From Echinometra lucunter (lineage: Eukaryota; Echinodermata; Echinoidea; Camarodonta; Echinometridae): a DNA stretch of 64,000 bases. The stretch is from assembly GCA_029962745.1 (NCBI GenBank), contig CM057170.1:20162421-20226420 (forward strand), given 5' to 3'. A program made the position numbers and the translations under genes. The notes beneath the pieces were generated by a model, which saw only the letters and a program-made list of their open reading frames with translations, was not told the DNA's origin and searched no databases. Positions 44,926 through 58,314 of this stretch are shown here, piece after piece; position 1 is the stretch's first letter, and each line of letters opens with the position of its first letter.

Positions 44926-45812
44926 CATCATGCCTCACTGCTTGTGAACTGGGTAATCTTTTTAATGCAACTTATTTATTCAACTCAAGTTCACTGCATA
45001 ATTGGACAGGCTAATCGTGACTGTAGAGAGCCTTCTTTCATCTACTACAAGGTTGAATTTGCAAAAACTCAGATAGGAGAAAATCATATTCATGGGAATT
45101 TTTTAGTATACTTCAAAGTTATCAAAAATTTATTTTACTTGCAAAAAGTGACTTCATAGATCAACCAATTGTCAGATTGGAAATCCTATGTGACAAATCA
45201 AAAGTGATATCAGTAGGCACATTTATTAAAAAACAAAAAACAAACAAACAAACAAAAACAGTATTAAACATCTAGGTTACAAGAAATTTCCCAATTATTT
45301 TCTTGACATACATGTAAGATGAGCCCTGGCCCAAGGAGAGAGTAACAGTGTATTTCAACATTCTGCATAAAATCTCTTTACATGAAAGATACTATCTAGG
45401 ACTATGTTATGAGCTAAATGTCAAATAATACATTATGCATGTAGCATGCCCAACATGTTGGTGATACACTAAAGTTAATCAACTTCTTGCATCGTGTTTC
45501 ATTAGTGGTAGCTAATTAAGTGGTTTTCTTCATCAAGTCTTTATTTGGTTTAAAGGGGAGAATCCACATGTCTAGATACTCTGTAAGTTGGGGAGTATCA
45601 AACTAGTCTCCTATTCAATATATCAGCATTAAATATTACTTCTACATATAAAAAGAGATATTGTAGATGTATAGAAAACAAAAATACAGATGGATGTTTG
45701 AAGCAATGTGTGAATATAAATAGATTAGTCCAAAAAGAAATTGCTTTTGACTCACAGAAAGTTAACTCAAAGTGAATAATTATCCTTATTACAATTCTCT
45801 TCTTTTTTTCCC

Positions 45813-45819
<7 letters not shown>

Positions 45820-45877
<58 letters not shown>

Positions 45878-45885
45878 TATATATA
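45820..45885. repeat. (TA)n-(CATA)n-(TA)n microsatellite
   Basis: Alternating TA, then (CATA)7, then TA again: a mostly self-complementary block. Confidence 0.95.
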
Positions 45886-45899
45886 GGGTACACTTTTCA

Positions 45900-48800
45900 A
45901 TTGTCAACCATTATGATGATTTAGAGAAGGATTTTGTCTATTAACAATCTACTGGGGGTAGGGGTTACAGTCACTGGCCTCTTCAATAAACATCAAAAGA
46001 GTGAATATACAGTATGTTTAACACATAAAATAAGGTATATGGTGAAGTAAGGAAATATCATAATTAGTGTGATATACCCATACATTGAGTGAGCAATGGG
46101 CATACATGTATGTCTTGGAAATGCTCTAATCCATCAATCTGATCTGAGAAAAACGTCCTATTTACTCTAGTTTGCTGGTACTAGAGACAAAAATCTATGA
46201 AAGTTTAGAAGGGCTAACAGCACGCCTACTCATTCACTCTAGTATACATATTTGATCACAGTCTCAAGTCATAGTCAAGATGCAATACTAAAGCTGCATT
46301 ACATACTGGAATATTCTATTCTTTGTAATATTTTTTCACATAATTCATTGCATTCCTACTTGAGAAATCTTGCAGCTCTATTGGCAGAGACATCCAACAA
46401 AGAATATAAGGATGTGTGACTGCTGGAGATGAAAGAAATTTTATTAAGAAGCCAGCCTTGGAAAGAGACTAGCCGCACAACCCTCGGATAATTGATCGAG
46501 GGGACTCTTAACAAAACAGAGACTCGCTAAATATTTGACAAGAGGCAGCTAACTTTAAAACCATCTCACGTACGTACAAATAGCCGAGCATGGCCTATCA
46601 TGTATTAGAAATGTTGCGCATGCTGTATTGTATCTCTCACGACAGTAGCAGGCAATATAATATGTGATGAACATAATACATAGAATGATGAAATATCAAA
46701 TGTGCCATCTTATACCATCCTATTCTTAAAACTGTTGTATAGACTTTCAGATTAATATTGATTTTATTTTCATTTTCTGTTAAATACCATTTTTATTTCT
46801 AACAGGATTATGCACATAAAAAAGTAGCAAGTTTCTAGGTAATGTACATACGATACCTGTACATAGCCTATCATAAACACTATATCTGTTATGACAGTAG
46901 CATGAAATGTATTTGCTGAATGTCATGAAATGGCATATTTTTCATCATCTAATCAAATTTTATTTTCAGGGCTATTTCATAAGTTAATTGTATTAGACTA
47001 TCAGTATCAGACCAATTTATTTAGATTCTCTTTCTCTTTTTATGTGTTTTATATTCGTTAACAACATTTATTTCATGAAATTCATTCTCTTGGTTGGGGA
47101 TAGGATTTCTGAATCTTTTTCCATGCATGAACACTATATGCTCTTTAATTTAAGTTAAAATTCTCATTCACTTGTGTGTATTTCTCATTACATGTTTGAT
47201 ACTGTATGCCATACAAATGATTGGGATAAGTTGTTTGCAACAATATTTTCTCATTAACTCAAAAGCAATGCACAAGAATAAGATAAAAAATCAGTTTCTA
47301 CACGAATGCTCCATTTCACAAGACCAATACCGGTAATACAGTTTGTGCCTAGCTACGTACAGAATATATCTTTATGATACATAAACTGTAGCTGATGTAA
47401 AGGCTGTATACATAGCCAAAATTAAAGTACAAAGTACAAAATGTACTTTAATACCATTATCTTGAGAAAATATTTTGGTATACAGTTCATTTCTAGAAAC
47501 ATCCTCATATATCCTTCCTATTTTTAATAGGTTTAAAGGTTATGCACATAAATATTGCCTTCTATATCTTTCTTGTCATACAGAATATTGTTAACAGACA
47601 ATACATTGAAAAAGGAACTCTTGCATTACATGTGTCTAACATGATAAGTGATTAAATTGCTGTAACTGTATAAAGCCACGATATATCATGGATTCTAGCA
47701 GCATTAGTCTTTTATTCAATTTCATTGATTTCCTATCCATCACAAACCATCGATGAAAATGGAACATGAAAGTAAACACAATGAAAATCTTGCTTAATAT
47801 ACATTTGAGTATAGCCATCGCAAGCAATCTTTCATGTATCTTCATGTTATATTTTCATTCCAATCCTGAAGAAACATGACAAAAGTAAGAATGTAGTGCA
47901 GTCTAAAGAACACCTGTTGACTTTTCATGATATTAAACTGCATATCTCTTCCGTTCTGCTTGAATAACAATCTTTTTCACAGATTTTTCATATTTCATTT
48001 CTCAGGGTATATCGTTCAAATGAATGATTAACTTACTTTACTAATACCAAACATTCGCACCCTGCAACATCAAGACCTCAAGGTTGATTATAAGTTCCCT
48101 AAAATCAATAATATCTCCCCAGTCAATTGTTTTTCAGTGTAATTTTACCACTTACACATAGGGACCAAGTATTGATTTTTTTTCCACAGTTCATTGTTAC
48201 ATGAGGGAGTCCTTCTTGACCATCTCAAAAGAATTACCAGGCAAAACAGAATGTGGAGGTCATGTATGTACAACCATGTCAAGAGTCATCATAGAGAAAT
48301 TTTATGTGGCCTTTGCATCTTTGGAATACAAAAAACTTCTCAAATGCAATGTACTCTGAAATTCAAAAGGTAAAGTTTTGTCAGGAATTACACAAGTACA
48401 GAAAAAATATAAACCTATTCTTCATATAGTGAAGTTTTTTCTAAGCTTTTCTCTTCTTTGTATTTTCCAGAATTATATGATCATGATGATAGCGTATTCA
48501 AGCGTATTTGATGTGACATGTTAATTGCGCACTGAAAATATGTCACAATGCTTATCAGTAAAGAATTTTGGCTTAAAGTAGGCTTACTAAAGTATAATTC
48601 AAAGTCTTGAATTAAATATGACTTAAGCAAATTTCTTAGCCAAGTAAAATACTTAGTAAAAGTTTTACTTAATCCAAGTATTGAATTGAATACCAGCCCA
48701 GGTCCCTTGGAGAGGACTTAAAAGCCATCGGTCCTCTGGATGCTAATTAACAACCATGCATGCTTTCTTAGCAGTCAGGTATTAAAAACAAAACAACCAA

Positions 48801-50190
48801 ACCAACGATGTTGAACAAAACCATAACTGCAGAAACACAGTCTTTGAAAAGATATTTAATCCACAAATATGATTGAATTCAATGATTTTTCATTCAAATG
48901 GTATATTGGAAGTCAATTGCTTGCATTTTTTCTCTTTCCATGACAATCTCCTTAAGAAAAACCAAATTATGAATATGATTTCAAGATATTCCACATCAAG
49001 GGCAGACTATGCTATCAAAACAGAGAAGAAAAAAAAATGCATAAAAGGGCAAATTTATTGTTGCTTCCACAATGAATTGCCGCAAATCACAACAGCATAT
49101 CAATTTTTTTTCCAGGTTCTGTTCTGCTACAGCCAGCAGGCAATATTTTGCTTCGTAAAAAACACAATTTACTGGTCCTCTTTGTGACAAAATAATGATA
49201 TGAATTCCAGGCTTGGCTTGACTATCTACTTGTCAATCGTACTGTCAAATTTGAAAGCAAAGCAGCATGTGAATAATTGAAATGGGTTTGCAAAAGTATG
49301 TGGTAAAAAAACCACACATCATGGTCACAGGAAAACATGACTTTCAAAATCAGGAAAAAGGTAACATTTTCTCTTCAAAAATTTTCTTTTTTCTCTTTTT
49401 TTATTTCTCTATAAATGTTTTCTTTCTTTATTTATTTATTTATTCTGTTTTGTTTTGTTTGTTTTGTTACACATTATCTGAACATGGTCTACAGTGTACT
49501 GGAATGGGACAATTAAGTTGCACTTCAGACACAAATATGTTTCTCACAATGCTATTTAACTGTCCTCCCTGGTCCAACCAATATCCATTGAACATTTGAC
49601 AGAGTATTGAACCCATGTCCTTCACAAACATAAGAAGCAGTATTATCAAACACATCTCCTGCCTGTACTTTCACAACTACATGTGTGCTCATGCATGCCT
49701 AAACCAATCTTCTTCTACTTGTCAAAAAGTATGAATTTCTACTTTTTTTTTTTCTTTCAATATGACATCACATCTTCCTCCTACCTCGTATCCGTCCTCC
49801 TCCACAGCGATTCTTACTCGCTTCTCGTTGGAAATCACCACGCTCATCTTGCGTTAAATCCTTCTCTTAATTCCAATGAGATCCTACACACCACATGTAT
49901 GTCCACAGAGATGATCCAGTATATATAATCCAAGGGATTAGGATGACTTAATCCACAGTATAATAAAGATAATCTAAGCTTCCAGTGATGGTATTGAGTA
50001 TGAGGAAGAGATCATAAGATTCCTTGTATGATATGCAGGTAGATACAAGATGTGTGCCAGATTCGGTGATACTTTGCGAGATGCATGCGACAGCATATGG
50101 GTCCAAATGTAAGAGATAGGATGTTATCCAGCGAGTATTAATCCAGATGTATGGATTGGTTACAGGATTGTTGGATGATCCATGTCAGAG
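45900..50190. other. AT-rich, no gene recognised; weak old repeats
   Basis: 46565-46960 contains two diverged copies of a roughly 255-bp sequence ('ggcctatcat...cgacagtagcaggcaat' and 'gcctatcataaacac...tgacagtagcatgaaat'). Positions 48698-48745 ('tcccttggagaggactt', 'ccatcggtcctctggatg') resemble a SINE tail. (TTTA)n and TTTTG repeats lie at 49427-49468. No exon supported. Confidence 0.35.
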
Positions 50191-50192
50191 GC

Positions 50193-50340
50193 CTAATCCC
50201 AAACGGGAAGTGTTTTCAGGAACGGATGCCCGTAGTCGATGTCGGTGAGATGCAGCAGGAATTCCACACTGGTATTGGGTTGAGGCTGCGAGGCAGGCGA
50301 GCTGCTGCGCTCAGACTCAAAGGCGTGTCTACCAAAACAC
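50193..50340 (-). CDS. Weak candidate exon, Ser/Pro-rich then conserved-looking
   Basis: On the minus strand a stop-free GC-rich frame runs from an acceptor-like 'tgtgttttggtag' (about 50334) to TAG at about 50193. It reads HAFESERSSSPASQPQPN, then TSVEFLLHLTDIDYGHPFLK and TLPVWD. It differs sharply in base composition from its surroundings. I do not recognise the protein. The plus strand is also open across it, so strand and status are uncertain. If part of the ankyrin gene it would be an upstream 5' exon or promoter-proximal sequence, but no donor was identified. Confidence 0.2.
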
Positions 50341-50400
50341 ACACACAGGGAGCTCACATGCTTCAATGTATGTACACACTGCACATAGGCATACACAGAG

Positions 50401-50441
50401 CTCTCTCTCCCTCTTTCTCTCTCTCTCTTTCTCTCTCTCCT
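50401..50441. repeat. (CT)n microsatellite
   Basis: Interrupted TC repeats next to the GC-rich block. The following 50455-50600 is also GC-rich and contains 'gaccaatggc' (a CCAAT-type motif) but no exon was called. Confidence 0.85.
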
Positions 50442-50609
50442 GTATGTTACAAGGTAAGCTAACACTGCAGGGGCGCTCTCGAAGCCTGTCTGCTAGCTTC
50501 AATCCAAACAAGCACAGCATGGGTTAGGTTCGGTTGGTTGGTGTGGGCACAAGCTGGGCAGATGGGCGCGGACCAATGGCATGGAAATCTTGCAGCGCTG
50601 TGCTGCCCA

Positions 50610-53600
50610 TGGTTTTTTGCACTTCTAAAGGTACATGTAAGCACATGTGTGCACCAAGGAGCAAATAACAAGCTTAAAATTTGTGGATGGGGGTGTGGGG
50701 GGGGGGTGGTGTAGGGGTACCGCAGGGTAAATAAGGAGAAAACAGTGGGAGGGGACTGTGGACAAGGGGTAAACTCCACCATATTCCACACGACAATGCA
50801 AATTCAGAAAGTATTCAAAAGGATGTCACATGTGATATGGTATCAATGCAAATAGTTAAAGCAAAGTACAATGTAGAAACAGGGTGGTGAGGAGCTGTTG
50901 ACAACTTTGATCATTACAGATATTATGAATATATATGAGGAACTAAAAGTATCAAGGGGGCTAGCAGAATTCCATGTCCATGTCATAGAATCATCCATAC
51001 ACCTTTACTTCTCATCTCTTTATAACACATGAAGAGTTTCATCACAAAACAGGTTAAGTGTCATTTTTTAGGTAAACCATCACTTTATACAAAATAATGC
51101 TTTTGAATGATACCTAGCTCATTCGGTATATGGGTGTATTTTTGCAAGTTATGATCAAAAGTACCACAAAGTTCTAATTATTTTCATTATATTTTGGAAG
51201 CTTTGACCACATCTATCTCAAATTGACAAAAATGGATCCCTAGTAACCTGCTCTGGGATGAAACTCCGCATATACTGACCATCTCTCAACAAAGATAAAT
51301 GGCGCTCATAAAGAAAAGCATAAATTTCCAAATAACTCTTCTGTAAATGTGGAGAGTAGAATGGTAAAGGAAAAGGCTGGAATCATGCCTGGCTGCTAAT
51401 TGTAAGAAGTTGGATGGAGAAGGCGGTCATGAGAATATTCAGGAAGCCTGGAGGATAAAATGCAATGCAGGATGCATGGCTCATCTAAAGAGAGAGAGAA
51501 CGGGGAAGAGACGTATCATCTCTTTGAGTGTCAAAAGGGCATTAACTCACAGACTTCATATCCAGTTGCTGCCTTCTGACTTTCAATACAGTGTCAAGAC
51601 TGCAGCCTAGACGATCGACATTTGGAACGGGTAGATTGAAAGAAATTTGGCTTTATTGCCAAATGGGTGATTGGGGATGGCCGGGCCGAGAACGAGGCAT
51701 GAGGCATGTCGCCGGGAATACCAAATAAATTTACGGATGCAGGTACATGTATTCAATTTAAGTTACCGCATGTGACAATGTATGAATGCTACTTGATATT
51801 CTATAGTATTGCATCAGGTTGTTGTTATTCCAAAGGAACATTTTACCTCAGAATTTTGATGAGTGATTTCACTGAAAAGGACTGCATTCAAATATTTGAA
51901 AATATCATAAGCTCAATATAAATCACGATGATGCAATACAATTTCATCTCATCCCAATATTCTATACCCCTTCATAATGGTAAGCTCTCTAAAAATATAT
52001 AGATGTTTCATCTTTTGAGAGCGAGAAGGGCATTTGTCATTCCTCATCATTACGTCCATATGGCTATCAGATATAGGCCTGCATGCTATTTCATTTCACA
52101 AAGTGATGGAAGCTCGTGCAAGCAAATTTCACAGTGGAACGTGAGCTACTGGGTTTGAGAAACAAATCTGAATCTTTTTACTTTGTGTACATGCCGAGAT
52201 AAAAAGCAAATAGAAATGTTCCTACACTGGCTACCATTACAAAGCTGGATCCGCCATGCCTGCAATATATTTTCTATACAGTCGCCCACTCGTTCCCTTA
52301 TGTATACACCGCACATTAACAAACATTGAGCCCAACCCTCGACTGAACATGTTTACTCATCTTCTTTCAACTTATCATACACAAGCTGATATTGGCCAGC
52401 CAGACCCGCGGTCGCCTAACCCTGCATGCAAGGCCTCCCGCGATTGGTTGGTCATCTGGGTATGACTCATTCATGGGAATTCTACATCTACATCTCCTCT
52501 CCTTTTCAAGAAAGCACTGGCTTTTCCAAAACTTTGATTGTATTTTCTTTTTCCTCAAGGTTTCAACAATTATCCTTGGGGCTGGAATAAATAACAAACT
52601 CACCCAGTCTTCTTTAGAAAATCCATAACACAAACAATCTTTATGTTATAATGGGGTAGAGTCAGGAGTTAATCAATGCATTCGAAATCCTGGGAAAAAA
52701 TAGGTCTACCCAATTATGCATGCTCTATACAAAGGAAATCTAGCTGTGAAAATGATTGATGTCTTCATATTCTCATTTCTTTTGAATAATTTTCATGTGT
52801 GACTGTAGGCCAAAAGCAAATGAGGAGATCCACAAATTGTATCCAAACAAACATTCTGTTGCTGCATGACCAAGGTGTCATAAATTGGTTCCTGAGTGAT
52901 AAAGGATTTATGAAAGGCTCAAAATGAAATATAATAAATGATATCAAAGACTGTATTTCATTGCATACAGAAATGTCTTTGTATACCAACATAATATCAT
53001 CAAAATTCCCTTTTCACTTCTTAAATTGAAGTGCAAATTATACATTCAAACTCCTTCAAATATCCCTTAAATTCTTTTTTTTCTTCAAAATTTTGAAAAA
53101 TTTTCTAATACCCATATTTTGCAAAAAAATCATAATATTCACAAAAAAAACATCACTACTACCCATTCCAAACATTAATGAATTTTTTTTTTTTTAAATT
53201 GCAAGCTGCATGTACAAAAGTTTTACATGGGATTTAAAAAATATCAATAGAGGTCTATATGAATCTACTACCTATTTCTGCCTCATTATAATATCTACAA
53301 AAATCAACAAATCATACATTTTGTAATTAGGACTGTCTAATTCAAAGGAGAAGAGATAGAATATTTATGCTACACGTTCTCCTTTCACTCTTCCATTACC
53401 TTATTTCCTTAGTCTCCCATCTTTCTATCTTTTTTTAAATCCCCAAACTGTCATCCAAATGATCTCCTACAGAGCATCCAAGTATCTGATGTGAATGCCT
53501 GCTGTTCGGTTTAATGAATTCTAGACATACCGTACAGACATAGCAGATGCCTTGCAAGGTTTATTTCAAGTTCATTTCAATAATTTACCTTCACTGCTAG

Positions 53601-55300
53601 ACATACCAAATAAGTATTGAATGTGCATTTTAGCCTGACATATACATTATATGAATGTTAGGGCAAGACATTAATTTAGACTTTGTAAATGCCTTGATTG
53701 TTTATTTCTAGTTCATTTCTGTATAATGCTCCATCATAGACATACCAAACAAGCTTTGCATATCACTTGGGGTGTTGTTTTCAAGTTCATTTCATCATGA
53801 AACATTACATGCAGCCAAAGTGGTATTAACAATTTGAAGAGTGAGAATTGCAATTGCTTTAAAGGAACATAACAATTCTCACATTTGTCAGTTACTAAGC
53901 CTGTAATTTATTTTGCTGGCTTACAGATGTTAACTTCCTACTATCCTGAGAAGTATTGTAAGTCTTATGCAATATTTATACCAATGAGGAAAAAAACTTG
54001 TGTTTTCAACACTGTTACAAACATACTATCTCTTTAGCCAGAACCATGAACATAAAATTTTAAATATGAAAAACAGCTTCTAAAGTTGGGTGTATCTTAA
54101 ACATGAAGACACATTAACTTATGAATGCACTACTGAAAAATTTAAAAAGTATAATAACGCACATCTGTAAATTAGTTTATTCAAGTTGATGAAATGCTGG
54201 AAATAATTTTGTCTGGTCAACCAATATCAACAAGATGTGAACTATGGCTGGCAAACAAATATAACATGATGAAGTATACAGGCTATCACTATACAAACTG
54301 TAAAAAGACACATACATCAATGTCTTTGTGTGTGCTTGGATTATCATTACAAACAGGTGATCAAATACAGACTAATTAATCATCATTGAATGGGCTGTCC
54401 AACAAAGTTTGTTCAAAACTCCACGCCATTATTTTTCCCTTATCAAAGTGTACTGTAATACACGCGTGCATGGTACAGTGCATTGGTCGGAACATAATTC
54501 CTTCAAATGCCATGCAATGTGAATTTTGTTCCGTCAAGACTGATTAATTTCCAAGATGGCATTCTTTCAATCATGAAAGATTCAACAAAGCTTTTTGTTG
54601 TACATTTAGTATGTAAAATTTCTATTCCTTTCATCTGGTTGATGTACATGTATTTTCTATCATGTATGAGGTACTTTCTGCTACCCTATTTCAACATCTC
54701 TCTTTCAGTTTGTTTTCTTAATCTTAATTATACTTCAAAAGTAAGAGTAAACTAATCCCTATTGGGATAACAAACTGACTGAAAAGTCTGTTCTACATGT
54801 ATAGTTATTAGGTTCAGATATGTCTACTGACTCCAATAGCTTTAAAACCATTAATTCACATCACACCATTATCACACTACCAATAATCACCTTCTGATAT
54901 GAAATACTGCAGTTATCAAGTACCTTAACAAGCAAGCAACCTTTGACCTTTCTATGTAAACTTTTCAGGACAGCAAACAATGGCTGTAGTAATACATGAT
55001 TTGACTCAGACAATGGTTGTAATAATACTACCTCAAAAGTCAAGAACCAAAGTCCAAGTACACCACTGAATGGGTCTAGCAATATGTTATCAAGCTCTCC
55101 AATATGTTTGCATAAATAGTACGAACATTTGTGAAAAGATTTTTTTTTAAATGGTGATAGCAAACACTGAAAATGGTCACTAGTGCAACTTCAAATAATA
55201 TTGTTTCTTTCAATGTGCAAACTTTATAAATCTATGTAACTTGGTTGGTTTGTTGGTTGTTTATTTTACCTGACTGCTATGAACGCAAGTGTATATTTTA
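50610..55300. other. Mostly AT-rich, no gene recognised
   Basis: G-rich run at about 50688-50710. 53515-53800 holds degenerate repeats of 'ctagacatacc' and 'tttatttcaagttcatttc'. ORFs near 52367-52633 and 54861-55163 have no domain or splice support. Small CpG-richer spots (51660-51720, 52405-52445) have no ORF of note. Confidence 0.35.
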
Positions 55301-55302
55301 AG

Positions 55303-55470
55303 CAACAAGGGGACCCGAAAGCTTTAAGTCCTCTCAGAAGGACATGGTACTATAGATTAATGCCCCTCAAAGGGCACCAGCACATCCACTTGGTTTCGAA
55401 CCAAGGTACTCCCAGTTTCATGACCAATCATCTATACCACTGAGCCGCCACGCCTGCTGAATTTCTAGAG
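55303..55470 (-). mobile_element. tRNA-derived SINE, different family, inverted
   Basis: Read on the minus strand it starts 'caggcgtggcggctcagtgg' (A box TGGCGGCTCAGTGG) and reaches a B box GGTTCGAAACC about 50 bp later, as in a tRNA gene. A body with 'ctttgaggggcattaatcta' and 'gaggacttaaagctttcggg' follows. It is not a functional tRNA: there is no cloverleaf-length mature sequence with matching acceptor arm. Confidence 0.75.
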
Positions 55471-56674
55471 GACTAATTTCTTGACCTTAACTTTCTGGAA
55501 ATGTTTCAAGGTGTAGGCTAGACAGTGAAGGGATTGCATTTCATGGGTCATTTAGGGTCAGGTAACTAACAAGGGAGTGGGCAGAGGGTTCCTTTCAATG
55601 GGAAAAGAACAGAATGTTATCATGTTTGCTGTGCAACCAACATGAAATTATGCTGAGATGTACATGTCTGGGGTTGGGTATATTGGATTGGTATGAAATG
55701 ATGCGTGGATGAGAGATTTATTGGCTGCGTGGGAGTAGGACAGGGCCCCATTAGCTTGTTGACAACTTGGCAAAAGATAGAGCGGGAGATAAAGAGGGAC
55801 AGAGCCCATTCGGACTCATAAAATTAGAGTGATCATGGCCTCATCGTGGTTAATAAGTATACATTAAATTTTAGGTCAGTATGAATAGGCTATGCCAGGA
55901 AGCACCTCAATGAGTTCATGCTCAATAAACATGGGAGTTATCGGCACTCACAGCTACATTCTTTTACCCCGATGGTATTAAATTTTGCAGCAACAGTGGT
56001 ATAAGGGAGTTTAACATCAGGTCTAAACAGGGCATTACATATAATATTGCTCTTATATATAATTCTTGTGTGAACGTGATCTAGGAAAAACATTCTTTCA
56101 AGGAAAAAGCGTTCAGTTTGTATTAACACAAATTTAGATGTCTGGAGTCAAGTTCTATGTCCACAGCCAAAATAAAATTGATGTCTGACAACTGAATTGC
56201 ATGTAAATTCTGAATAGTCCAATATACTTGAGAAACACGAAGAAGAAAAAAATCAGTATGTAAATGACCATAATTACACTTGAGTCATCAACTAATTATT
56301 CATGCAACATGTTATTTACATCCATGGCATACGCCACAGCATCATAAATAAACCATGTTTTCAATTTCCTTTCACAGCACAGATAATAAAGACTGTGTAA
56401 TGTTCTAGAGTTTCTTCTTAAGTACATCTTCATCACCACATTTCTTTCTGCTTCACTTGATGACAGCAAGCAGTTTATAATAACTTAGACTTCATTCCAG
56501 ACTGCAGTTCATATTATTGTTATTACCCCCCCCCCCCCCCACATCAGACGCAGACCTGTAAATAAGTCGGGATATTAGGTGAATCCCCTTAAATTTTTAT
56601 CAAAGATGATGTAACGGTTGAAGAAAAATAATAATCATATAAAATCATTGTGACATCAGACCATTTGATGTTTT
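55471..56674. other. No gene recognised
   Basis: Mixed to AT-rich DNA with a C14 run near 56527. No exon-like or repeat structure defined. Confidence 0.35.
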
Positions 56675-57091
56675 TTAACCCATTCGTGACAGAGGTCCAC
56701 ATTTTGTGGTTTGGCCTAATATCTTTTGATGCAAAGCCCTAAAAATAATACCAAATACATGAGCAGAAAGAGCAAAAAATTCTACATATACTGTGCCCAT
56801 TTTGGTTGCGTCAGTATTCGTTGTTTGATGCTGAAATTTTTTTAGAGGAAAATAAGCATTACAAATCCTTAAACTGGCAAAGTGATAGAAGTTTAAAATC
56901 ACCATTTTCCCCTGCAAATTGGCAACTTTTTGACTTCTCATCATAATATCTGTCAATTTATATTCATTTCAGATACATGACGTTTTATAAGAAAAATGCA
57001 GCCATAAAATAATAAATGTTGGTGTTGCCAATTTGAAGAATAAAAGTTGATTAAACTAGGCCTTACATAATTCCTGTCACGAATGGGTTAA
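56675..57091 (+). mobile_element. TTAA-flanked MITE family C, copy 3 (417 bp)
   Basis: Left TTAACCCATTCGTGACAGAG, inverted right TTAACCCATTCGTGACAGGA. Same length and closest in sequence to 18647-19063. Confidence 0.92.
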
Positions 57092-57834
57092 TACAAAGAG
57101 AAAGAGGGATTGAGCCCTTTGGACAGCTGGACTGGGTATTAAAGTCATATTTTAATGGAGGCCTATATTAATTCACACAAGTGCTGAGGCAAAGACTTAT
57201 AAAAATGGTCTACATATACTTTTACATGCTGCTCATGCCTCCAGGCACTAAACATAATTACAGAACAAAACTTGCATTAAAATTTACAATTTAGTATTTT
57301 TCTCTGCTACTGTTGTTTTTGCATACTTTATGTTGTTGACACTTTGATTGATTCACATAATTTTATTTCAAATGCTACATATCCATAAAAAAAGACGATA
57401 AAATCTTTTTAAAAATCATACCACCTGAATAATGCATAATTCTCTATACAGGCCTGGCCTGAAAAACAAATTTCTACCTCATTACAGAGTTCCAAATATA
57501 CATTACATACCAAGGGACATTATTACAAATCGCTTGTCAGCTGGAGTAATACATCTAAGAAACAAGACCCAACAGCTATTGAGTACTAAATTATGATGCA
57601 TTTATGAAATAAGTCCTCCAAAACCTGTTTGAATTAGGTTAAGTATGCTGGCCATAGGAAATCAAGATGCTGTGAATTGTGAAAAAAAAAATCCCAGATT
57701 TGAAATCAAGAAACTGGGCAATAGAGTGAAAGGGTATCTCCCGACTGTCATTTCTTTTATATCTAGGCACAAGATAAGACAGATGTACGACATCATACAG
57801 TATGAGCTAGATGGATGTAAATGCACATACATTC

Positions 57835-58295
57835 AGGGTGCGTTCAAGCTAGAATCACAAACATGAATCACAAATCAAAACGCTATTACAAAACACAGCT
57901 ACTGCGGGAGAGCGTTCAAGTGATTTTTCATCAACGCTGATTCTCGCTCATTTCAAGCCCACCCACTGCGCATCGTACCGCGCAGTTTGACCCAGGAAGT
58001 ATAGGTCAACTTCAGCACGCGCTTTCTGTTTTGCCCCCTAACCGGAAACAGACCGTAATAATGACGTCATAGAATAATGATTGTGATCTCTGTTGCGTTC
58101 AATCAATTTTTAGCGACCGTGGTTCTGCAGAATCATGATTCAAAAACGCACCTTTTTCAGCGTTTCATGTTTGCATCTTGAAAGACATTTACTTCTACAA
58201 CCTGCGAAATATCGATTGAACGCAACCATGGTTTAAACTAAACGTCTTTGAAAACTGTGATTCTAGGGTGAAAAATGGTTGCTTGAACGCAACCT
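57835..58295. mobile_element. Non-autonomous transposon with GGTTGCGTTCAAGC ends (460 bp)
   Basis: Left AGGGTGCGTTCAAGCTAGAA and inverted right AGGTTGCGTTCAAGCAACCA, each followed by 'agaatcaca'. The GC-rich interior has 'gttgcgttcaatca' and 'attgaacgcaacc' repeats in both orientations. No transposase. Confidence 0.75.
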
Positions 58296-58314
58296 TATAC
58301 TTGTTCTACTAGAG

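Noticed and set aside
54861..55163. 100-codon minus-strand ORF that looks moderately protein-like
   Set aside because: Part of it comes from a short internal duplication ('caatgg.tgtaataatac'), base composition equals the AT-rich background, and no splice or homology support is visible.
55395..55470. tRNA gene
   Set aside because: A and B boxes are present, but the sequence does not close into a tRNA cloverleaf and runs into a SINE body.
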